Below are positions 1 through 5,406 of a DNA stretch of 6,895 bases, piece by piece; position 1 is the first letter of the stretch; each line of letters opens with the position of its first letter. The stretch comes from Planctomycetaceae bacterium. GTDB taxonomy: Bacteria; Planctomycetota; MHYJ01; SBBU01. Location: the NCBI GenBank assembly GCA_005239585.1, contig SBBU01000192.1, positions 1-6,895 on the forward strand. The letters are read 5' to 3'. The notes below the pieces were generated by a model, which made no database searches, had not been told where the DNA came from, and saw only the letters and a list, made by a program, of their open reading frames with translations. The position numbers and the translations under genes were made by a program.

Positions 1-54
1 CAGGTAAGATGAGAATCGAACCTATATTGTGACTTTTTTCTGTCACTTTTCAGT

Positions 55-2727
55 CTATAGGTGTCGCTCTCTGTCCGCTCTATTGAGATAGGTTCTAAAG
101 TAAAATTCACAATCTGATGAGGTCTCGATGGTGGTAGCGATCTGCATTGCGTAATTACCCTGTGACAAACCTTTTGTAAAAGTAGGCGCATCCCAGCCCC
201 ATCTGAAATTTATCTTTTCAAGCTCGCCTTCCCACTGGCTTTTTCCTGCAAAGAGTTTTTCCCATCCCTTTTTATCCTCTATTGGAACCTTGCCCGGGTC
301 CCACTTGAAAAGTTTTGCTGTATATGAAAGACGAACAAGCAGAATCTGAACTGTCTCTGTCTTTTTGAGGTCTGGAAATGTAACTCGAAAGCTCTTTTCG
401 GAAATGCTTGGCAAATTTTCTGGGGATGACAGTCTCACTATAAGCGTGGTTGGAAGGATTTCAGCAGTCTTTTCGATCCTTAGCTCCTTTGGCACATCCT
501 CTAGCTTAAATCCTCCCTTGGCCCCATCTATTTTTATCCTCCCAATCTCTACCGTATCACGATCATCCTTGGAGATCACACAGTATATCTGTTTCTGCGA
601 GAGCATCAGGCCTTCCCCTTTCTTATGGCCCACAGAAGGCACAACCGGCCACCACTGGTTGATTTTCATATACCTCACACCCTTTGGTATATCCTTTGGC
701 AGCGAGATGTCCATAGTGCCTTTTACAAGGGGCAATTTGGCACTATTTACAATAGGACCTATCTTAAAGTGCTCTTTAGCAGGGTCCTTATAATCTACGT
801 GTTTAGGGTTAGAGAAAAGGTTGCTAATCTCTTTTTCATCAACTGTACCCCAATAGTTTTTAGAGGCATCGACCGCTATGCTTCCCTCATTCTTTATTGC
901 CAGTTCACTAGAAAAATACTCCTTCTCGAGATCCGGTTTATTGTAGACCTCAAACTCATGCATACTGACCTCTTCCTTCCGAGAGTCATCATGCACAATA
1001 CGGACATAACGAGACTTGATCTTAGGGAATGTAAAGACGCTATATCCGGGCCTCTTAATCCTTTGCCACTGGGTCTCTGCTGTATCTTCATAATAAAGAT
1101 AATTGTCAATGTTGTTTTGCACTTTAGCCACTCGCTTTCCTTCAGTTATGAGAGTCTTTTCTTCACCTGCAAAATCCTCTTTGGAGGAAGCATCTATATG
1201 AAACTTGGTCAAGTTGTCACAGTGAATAACGATTGCATTAAATTCCGTAACGTCGCCGAGATCAACCTGCCACCAGTCACCTCGCTTCAGAGCCACAGGT
1301 CCCCACGCACTATCGCTTTTTTTATCTTTGCTGCCATCCACTGCTTTTTGCGCCTTTTCTTTCATTGTTGAAGCAGTTGTTTTCTTATTTTGGGCAATGC
1401 TCTCAGGTACTTTACCATGCATTATAAAGTTATTGTTATTCACCGTCGTCCCGTCTGACTTGGCTAATTTTATCCCGATACAGTTACCCTTGAACACATT
1501 ATTGATTATCTCAGTATCCGGTGTATCACTAAGATCAACACCTACATTTTTGCTGAATGATATGTCATTCCGAAGTATATGATATCTGGCCGACTTGGCC
1601 TTTTCCTTAGTAACCCAATGCGGGTTTGACCAGAGCCGAATCCCGTTTCCACAGTGCTCGATTATGTTCCCCTCGATAACCGTGTCATGCCCGTTCTCTA
1701 TGGCTATGCCGTCGTTGCCACACCCAATTATCTCATTTTCAATATACCAGTTTTCGTAGCTAAGCCCTGCCCAGATACCATAGCCTGAATAGTTACACTT
1801 GTTTCTGATATACTTGTTTCCCTTTGAAAATGTAGATTCGATAGCATTGCAGGGAGAATAAGAAAAGTCATTGTACATGACAAGGTTATTGTCAGATCCA
1901 TCCTTGAGTGATTCAGTAGCAGAGCCCAGGAAAAAGCCGTCGCCGCCGTGGGTTGCACTGTTGTATGCAAATATATTTTCGCAGCTTCCGCGCTGAACAA
2001 GGATACTTGCAGAATCACCGCTTATATCATTCCCGTGGCAACGGGCACAGTAATCGAATTTATTGTATGTGATTTGATTCTTGCATGCACCATATAGTCT
2101 GAGCCCCCAGCCTGAATTGAACGACATGTCGTTATCGTATATTCGACACTCGTGCGCCCTTATCATCATAATTCCATTCTGTCCAAATTTACCGGTGCAG
2201 CCCGAAACCAGACATTTCTCCGAGTCTCTAAGCAGTACACCGGCTCCGAGGGTCTTCCAGCAATCAGGATCAAATCCCTGAGTTAACCAGTGATCGCCCG
2301 TACATGGGCCGTCATCACTCTTTCTTAATCTCTGCGCAAAATTTTTAGATACATCGCAGTTTTGAATTGTGATTGAATCGGACTTGAATACATGGAGACC
2401 CATCAGCATATGCCTTATGATAGCATTCTTGATTACGACGCCCTTGCGGCCCTCGACTACCATTCCTGTCCCCAAATATTTATTTGGCGTGACACCAGAA
2501 TCATCCGTCCCCTGCAACACTGCACCGTTAAAATCTATAGTCACGTTATCCGCCTTTACAATCAAGACACCGTTGTTATTCTTGTCCGCGACAGTGTAAA
2601 CGCCCTTCTTCACCACGACATTGCCTGTGATTTCAATGTCGTCTTTGTCAATCGTTATTTCCTGCATGGATTCAAAATTTAAGAATAGGAATGGCAATAG
2701 TACTACAAGTGTAATTCTGTAACCCAT
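55..2727 (-). CDS. Secreted right-handed beta-helix protein with inserted discoidin domain and truncated PA14-like tail
   Basis: An 890-residue protein, probably exported and acting on or binding carbohydrate outside the cytoplasm. Residues 1-20 form a signal peptide (hydrophobic ITLVVLLPFLFLNF). Residues about 35-445 are NosD/pectate-lyase-type beta-helix coils with repeated N-x-I-x-x-N and G-I-x-L patterns and many cysteines, including a C-A-R-C pair at 227-230. Residues about 451-597 look like an F5/8 type C (discoidin) domain, with AVDG at 462-465, WWQVDLG at 485-491 and SRYVRIV at 572-578. The helix then resumes, with its typical last coil VDASKNYWGT at 619-628. Residues 660-800 are beta-rich and unassigned. 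Residues about 820-890 resemble the first half of a PA14 domain, then stop. The start is supported by GGGAGG at 2735-2740, seven bases upstream. The domain calls are from family patterns; the substrate is unknown, and a copper-maturation (true NosD) role has no support. Confidence 0.9.
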   Translation of the reverse strand: MGYRITLVVLLPFLFLNFESMQEITIDKDDIEITGNVVVKKGVYTVADKNNNGVLIVKADNVTIDFNGAVLQGTDDSGVTPNKYLGTGMVVEGRKGVVIKNAIIRHMLMGLHVFKSDSITIQNCDVSKNFAQRLRKSDDGPCTGDHWLTQGFDPDCWKTLGAGVLLRDSEKCLVSGCTGKFGQNGIMMIRAHECRIYDNDMSFNSGWGLRLYGACKNQITYNKFDYCARCHGNDISGDSASILVQRGSCENIFAYNSATHGGDGFFLGSATESLKDGSDNNLVMYNDFSYSPCNAIESTFSKGNKYIRNKCNYSGYGIWAGLSYENWYIENEIIGCGNDGIAIENGHDTVIEGNIIEHCGNGIRLWSNPHWVTKEKAKSARYHILRNDISFSKNVGVDLSDTPDTEIINNVFKGNCIGIKLAKSDGTTVNNNNFIMHGKVPESIAQNKKTTASTMKEKAQKAVDGSKDKKSDSAWGPVALKRGDWWQVDLGDVTEFNAIVIHCDNLTKFHIDASSKEDFAGEEKTLITEGKRVAKVQNNIDNYLYYEDTAETQWQRIKRPGYSVFTFPKIKSRYVRIVHDDSRKEEVSMHEFEVYNKPDLEKEYFSSELAIKNEGSIAVDASKNYWGTVDEKEISNLFSNPKHVDYKDPAKEHFKIGPIVNSAKLPLVKGTMDISLPKDIPKGVRYMKINQWWPVVPSVGHKKGEGLMLSQKQIYCVISKDDRDTVEIGRIKIDGAKGGFKLEDVPKELRIEKTAEILPTTLIVRLSSPENLPSISEKSFRVTFPDLKKTETVQILLVRLSYTAKLFKWDPGKVPIEDKKGWEKLFAGKSQWEGELEKINFRWGWDAPTFTKGLSQGNYAMQIATTIETSSDCEFYFRTYLNRADRERHL

Positions 2728-2734
2728 ATTATAA

Positions 2735-2740
2735 CCTCCC
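2735..2740 (-). promoter_or_regulatory. Ribosome binding site of the beta-helix gene
   Basis: On the minus strand GGGAGG lies seven bases before the ATG at 2727. It is a near-ideal Shine-Dalgarno sequence and fixes this start, which also gives the complete signal peptide. Confidence 0.75.
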
Positions 2741-2753
2741 TATGCAAATTCAT

Positions 2754-2783
2754 CTTATAGTGATGAAATCATCTCATTTACAA
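2754..2783 (-). promoter_or_regulatory. Candidate promoter for the beta-helix gene with a small dyad in the spacer
   Basis: Read on the minus strand, TTGTAA (2778-2783) and TATAAG (2754-2759) are separated by 18 bases and resemble -35 and -10 boxes, with two and one mismatches to consensus. The spacer holds a short inverted repeat, GATGA-AA-TCATC on the plus strand (2762-2773), that could bind a regulator. The site lies between the end of the upstream gene remnant (2815) and the beta-helix start. The match is weak, and the beta-helix gene could once have been read through from the upstream gene. Confidence 0.3.
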
Positions 2784-2814
2784 CAGCTAATTCAACCTTA
2801 CCGAGATTAGATGT

Positions 2815-2985
2815 TCACTTGATCTTTTCCAGCCAGATGGTCTTGCCCTTGGGAAAACCAAGGGCGGCAACTACGCTGGCCGTACTGACTGTATCTGAGC
2901 GATTTTTTGCCTCATCCTTTACCCCATATGCCCAATTGCCTGATGTCTTTCGCTCTGGCCAAAGCTTGACAATGATGCGTAAGGA
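2815..2985 (-). pseudogene. 3' remnant of a minus-strand gene (56 codons, no start)
   Basis: A minus-strand frame ends with TGA at 2815-2817 and is open for 56 codons up to an in-frame TAA at 2986-2988. It has no usable start codon or ribosome site. Its peptide reads like a C-terminal end: VKLWPERKTSGNWAYGVKD early on, then STASVVAALGFPKGKTIWLE near the stop. That end matches the peptide at 6690-6872 in 10 of 23 aligned residues (STA, VAA, K-x-K, WL), so the frame was probably once translated. The 5' part is missing: the plus-strand operon begins where it should lie, and that operon's -35 box sits inside the remnant. The parent family was not recognised; a C-terminal beta-sandwich is a guess. 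It lies 88 bases upstream of, and in line with, the beta-helix gene. Confidence 0.6.
2845..2865. repeat. Strong 8-bp inverted repeat (hairpin) in the gene remnant
   Basis: GCCCTTGG and CCAAGGGC pair perfectly around a five-base loop (GAAAA on plus, TTTTC on minus), with possible G-U pairs extending it. It falls in the last codons of the minus-strand remnant (peptide ALGFPKG) and has no T-run on either side, so it is not a standard intrinsic terminator. It could be chance from coding, an RNA-stabilising hairpin, or a weak transcription barrier between divergent units. Confidence 0.5.
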
Positions 2986-2992
2986 TTATAAA
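2966..2992 (+). promoter_or_regulatory. Predicted sigma70-type promoter of the five-gene operon
   Basis: A perfect -35 box TTGACA (2966-2971) is followed by TATAAA (2987-2992) after 15 bases, or by TAAAGT (2989-2994) after the ideal 17. Transcription would start near 2999, within the inverted repeat that follows, leaving a leader of only about 15-18 bases before the ATG at 3016. That leader has no Shine-Dalgarno sequence, so the first gene may be translated from a near-leaderless message. The promoter lies within the minus-strand gene remnant. Confidence 0.55.
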
Positions 2993-2993
2993 G

Positions 2994-3012
2994 TACTTTG
3001 TAATACAAAGTA
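2994..3012. promoter_or_regulatory. Candidate operator: TACTTTGT-AAT-ACAAAGTA inverted repeat
   Basis: Two perfect 8-base half-sites are separated by three bases, 19 bp in all. The repeat begins just after the predicted -10 box and ends three bases before the first start codon, so a bound protein would block initiation. A symmetric site of this size suits a dimeric winged-helix protein, and the second gene of the operon encodes one. Self-repression by that protein is inferred from position and symmetry. From memory, similar TACTTTG/CAAAGTA sites occur before relatives of this gene pair, but this was not checked. Confidence 0.7.
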
Positions 3013-3015
3013 TAT

Positions 3016-3624
3016 ATGACAAAACCAGAATCTCAGATTAAATACATTCGCGAGCTTATGGAGCTTGCGCACGAATATAGGATGTTGCCTGGCTGGTCTG
3101 CGATTATCGGAGGGACTCTATGTCTTGTAATGTGTGTTTTTACTTATTTTCATATATGGTTTCTGGATCTCGCGTATTTCAAGGTACTTGCCCCGCACAG
3201 TCAGATTATATTGGCTTCAGCATGGATATTTGCGCTGGTCATTGCAGTGATCATACAGGTAATTTCAACGATTAGAACCTCGAAAAGATTGGGAATCCAT
3301 CCGATGCCTCGTCCGGCCCGGATGGCTTTGCTCGCCTTGTCCCCTGCGTTTCTGGTAGGCGCTGTGATCAGCGTCAAGATGATGATAGATGAGCATTTAA
3401 GATACCTTCCATCACTATGGATAATGATTTACGGGATCGGCGTTTACACTGCAGGGCTCTTTTCAGTAAGAGCGCCAAGAGTTCTCGGTATGTGCTTTAT
3501 CATAACCGGGGCGATTCATATGATGTTTTTTCCACTCTACGGGCTGGTCTTCGTGGCGCTGTCATTTGGCCTGTATCATATTATTTTCGGAGTCTATGTT
3601 CTATATGCCTACAAAAGTAATTAA
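3016..3624 (+). CDS. Six-TM membrane protein paired with winged-helix regulator
   Basis: A 202-residue inner-membrane protein. A short charged amphipathic N-terminus (SQIKYIRELMELAHEYR, residues 6-22) precedes hydrophobic segments at roughly 27-50, 63-87, 104-122, 133-149, 154-171 and 173-198. It looks like the uncharacterised membrane family often found next to PF13601-type regulators. Shared features are an IRE(L/M)ME start, a GW/GLSA..GG first membrane entry, and a last helix with G-L-Y-H-I-I-F-G (185-192). No enzymatic motif is visible; sensing or transport are only possibilities. The ATG at 3016 gives the full amphipathic leader. It has no ribosome site and lies directly behind the operator, so internal ATGs at 3058 and 3081 cannot be wholly excluded. 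It is the first gene of the operon, and its end overlaps the regulator by 20 bases. Confidence 0.82.
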   Translation: MTKPESQIKYIRELMELAHEYRMLPGWSAIIGGTLCLVMCVFTYFHIWFLDLAYFKVLAPHSQIILASAWIFALVIAVIIQVISTIRTSKRLGIHPMPRPARMALLALSPAFLVGAVISVKMMIDEHLRYLPSLWIMIYGIGVYTAGLFSVRAPRVLGMCFIITGAIHMMFFPLYGLVFVALSFGLYHIIFGVYVLYAYKSN

Positions 3625-3937
3625 TATTCCCAATCCGATGGAAGAGCTTGACCAAATAATTCACGAGAGGGTCAGGCTGGGTATAATGTCTTGTCTGGCA
3701 GCGCGTAAAGAAATGACCTTTAATGAGCTAAAAGAGATCTTAAAAGTTACTGATGGGAACCTCAGTGCCCATTCGAGAATTTTGGAAGAGGCGAAATATA
3801 TCAAGGTTACAAAAAAATTTGAGGGGAGAAAGCCCAAGACAACGATGTGTTTTACATCAAACGGTCAATCGGCTTTCAATAGGTATCTGAACAGCCTCGA
3901 GGCAATGTTCAGAAGAGGCAAAAAACGTGATCGTTGA
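3605..3937 (+). CDS. Winged-helix transcriptional regulator (PF13601/HTH_34-like, MarR/ArsR-type fold)
   Basis: A 110-residue cytoplasmic DNA-binding protein, about the usual length of its family. Family hallmarks are visible in order: LDQIIHERVRLGIMS (15-29), FNELKEILKVTDGNLSAHSR (39-58) as the helix-turn-helix, EEAKYIKVTKKFEGRKPKTT (61-80) as the wing, and F-x-R-Y-L-x-x-L-E (91-99) as the C-terminal dimerisation helix. The residue after EEA is K where relatives usually have G. The ATG at 3605 is preferred because GGAG lies 12 bases before it (3589-3592) and it leaves only a 20-base overlap with the upstream gene. ATGs at 3566 (13 extra residues) and 3638 (99 residues) are alternatives. It probably represses its own operon through the inverted repeat at 2994-3012; that is an inference. 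No effector-binding domain is visible, so the adjacent membrane proteins may supply the signal. Confidence 0.88.
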   Translation: MPTKVINIPNPMEELDQIIHERVRLGIMSCLAARKEMTFNELKEILKVTDGNLSAHSRILEEAKYIKVTKKFEGRKPKTTMCFTSNGQSAFNRYLNSLEAMFRRGKKRDR

Positions 3938-4592
3938 CTCGTTGCTGAAAAAGCCCGCGGAATATTGTGAAAAGACCGGTGGAAGACATGGTACGATACA
4001 TCTTTTGGCGGTAACGATAGCAACTTCGTTTGCCTATGGAATATCGACAGGCTCTTATCTTGCAGGAGAGCAGATATGGCTAGCCGGCCTAAAAATGTCC
4101 ATTTTATTCCTTGGGACATTCCTCATTGGGTTCCCACTCTTTTACATATTTGCGGAGCTAACGATTCAAACAAGGATTCATAACCTCTTCAAGGCATCGC
4201 TCTATTCAATTGCTGTAACCACAACGTGTCTTGCGGCATTTGCCCCTATTAACTTTTTTCTCTCGATATCATTACCATTTTCATACCATACGTATCTTTT
4301 TCTTGTCCTGTTCATGGTTTTATTGATCGCTTTATCCGGAATCATTGGTGTAGTTCAGCTCTACAGGGGTTTAAGGACGATGGCTCTGGACAAGCATGCT
4401 CTTGTTAAACTCATAATAGCATGGTTCTTCATCTATCATTTCATTGGTGGCCAGATGGGTTGGCTCCTCAGACCTTTTGTCGGAAGCTCTGCAGATATAA
4501 GAGGTAATTTTTCCATATGGAGAAATCTCGAGGGGAATATTTACGAAGCGATCATCAACGCTACGAAAAGAATACTGTTAATAACTTTTTAA
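3927..4592 (+). CDS. Polytopic membrane protein, paralogue A (GTG start)
   Basis: A 221-residue integral membrane protein of unrecognised function. Hydrophobic segments lie near 24-45, 53-78, 87-115, 121-147 and 160-181. The last ends in a conserved-looking stretch: QMGWLLRPFVGS (176-187), then FSIWRNLEGNIYEA (195-208). The next gene is a clear paralogue: AYG..TG...G..QI...ALK..ILFLGTFLIGFPLFYIF aligns with its residues about 82-121, and both share an (A/G)FAP motif followed by (F/V)F. The start is GTG at 3927, since AGAGG (3914-3918) lies eight bases upstream and no better ATG occurs. It overlaps the regulator's end by 11 bases, indicating translational coupling. No transport or catalytic signature was seen. 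From memory, similar QM..(L)LRPF membrane proteins occur in several environmental phyla without assigned function. Confidence 0.82.
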   Translation: MIVDSLLKKPAEYCEKTGGRHGTIHLLAVTIATSFAYGISTGSYLAGEQIWLAGLKMSILFLGTFLIGFPLFYIFAELTIQTRIHNLFKASLYSIAVTTTCLAAFAPINFFLSISLPFSYHTYLFLVLFMVLLIALSGIIGVVQLYRGLRTMALDKHALVKLIIAWFFIYHFIGGQMGWLLRPFVGSSADIRGNFSIWRNLEGNIYEAIINATKRILLITF

Positions 4593-4600
4593 AGGAGGTG
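4591..4600 (+). promoter_or_regulatory. Near-perfect Shine-Dalgarno overlapping the upstream stop codon
   Basis: AAAGGAGGTG lies four bases before the ATG at 4605 and shares bases with the TAA (4590-4592) of the preceding gene. Its strength suggests the second paralogue is translated strongly from the shared message. Confidence 0.8.
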
Positions 4601-4604
4601 AATT

Positions 4605-5375
4605 ATGACAGAAGCAAGCCCTCCCGAAGGTTCTGTTCCATTAGATAAACTCTATTTAGAAACCACATTTAAGAACTGGGACAAGATGGAGTTTGATAAA
4701 AATAGCCTCGGCCCAGGATTCTTTAAAATATTCAAGATTGTTCCCGCGTTGATTCACAACCCCGGCGGTATAAGTCGAATGATGCTTCAGGGAGACATCT
4801 CGACCGTTATTTTTGCTCTGCTTGTACTAAGTTTTTGCTCCCTTGCTCTCTATGGTGCTATCATAGGTTTCTTTGGAGGGGGTCACCAGATTTTTTTTGC
4901 AGCATTAAAGTTTCCGTTGGCAATTCTCGGGTCCCTTTTTATATGTCTTCCGACCTTTTATGTGTTTAATTCTCTGGCAGGCTCGCTTTTGAATTTCTCT
5001 CAGATAATGCTCAGCCTGTTTGTTCTTTCAGGGTTTATGTCGGTATTCCTGATCGGATTTGCACCTGTAGTGTGGTTTTTCACAATATCAACCGGAACAG
5101 CTGTCTTTATGACGCTGTTTCATATGGTTGTGATCCTACTCTCTTTCATTTTTGCCAGCAGGTACTTTAGACTCATGTTCTCATACATTCAATACAAAGC
5201 AGGCAGGGAACATTCAGCTGATGACAAATTTCTTACGTTGTGGCAGATCATCTTTGTTTTTGTAAGCTGCCAGATGGCATATTATCTAAAGCCCCTCATG
5301 GGAGATGGACCGTTTTACACGGGTGAGCGTGGGATATTTTTTGAATTTTTTTCAAATATGATATCTAGGGGATAG
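4605..5375 (+). CDS. Polytopic membrane protein, paralogue B
   Basis: A 256-residue membrane protein related to the preceding gene product but with a soluble N-terminal extension of about 60 residues (acidic and proline-containing, then IFKIVPALIHNPGGISRMM at 42-60). Hydrophobic segments lie near 66-90, 98-125, 134-160, 164-186 and 210-228. Shared core features are LYGAIIGFFGGGHQIFFAAL (82-101), KFPLAILGSLFICLPTFYVF (102-121), GFAPVVWFFTIST (151-163) and a degenerate tail motif, QMAYYLKPLMGDG (223-235), in place of QMGWLLRPFVGSS. The FSIWR..EGN tail of paralogue A is replaced by a short, different end. The twelve-base gap to the previous gene and the very strong ribosome site indicate co-expression; the two may form a hetero-oligomer. 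No function can be assigned. Confidence 0.85.
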   Translation: MTEASPPEGSVPLDKLYLETTFKNWDKMEFDKNSLGPGFFKIFKIVPALIHNPGGISRMMLQGDISTVIFALLVLSFCSLALYGAIIGFFGGGHQIFFAALKFPLAILGSLFICLPTFYVFNSLAGSLLNFSQIMLSLFVLSGFMSVFLIGFAPVVWFFTISTGTAVFMTLFHMVVILLSFIFASRYFRLMFSYIQYKAGREHSADDKFLTLWQIIFVFVSCQMAYYLKPLMGDGPFYTGERGIFFEFFSNMISRG

Positions 5376-5406
5376 CCTATTGAATCAACCTTGAAAGGAG
5401 TGTGGG

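Noticed and set aside
29..46. GTGAC/GTCAC inverted repeat just past the beta-helix stop, considered as a terminator
   Set aside because: The stem is only five AT-rich-flanked pairs with an eight-base loop, and the minus-strand transcript has no T-run after it.
625..1371. A long open frame of 248 codons on the plus strand
   Set aside because: It lies wholly antisense to the beta-helix gene, whose domains are clear across this stretch. The peptide has no recognisable motif and no good ribosome site.
55..2727. Annotation as NosD copper-processing protein of nitrous oxide reductase
   Set aside because: Only the general beta-helix fold is shared. No nos genes are nearby, and the discoidin and PA14-like parts do not belong to NosD.
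2740..3015. Insertion sequence or mobile-element ends around the operon
   Set aside because: No transposase or integrase, no terminal inverted repeats and no flanking direct repeats were seen. The related gene ends on both sides are diverged paralogues, not repeats.
5336..5366. AT-rich dyad (TTTGAA/TTCAAA within GATAT...ATATC) near the end of paralogue B
   Set aside because: It lies within codons of the open frame (FFEFFSNM region), upstream of the stop. Such AT dyads arise readily from phenylalanine-rich sequence.
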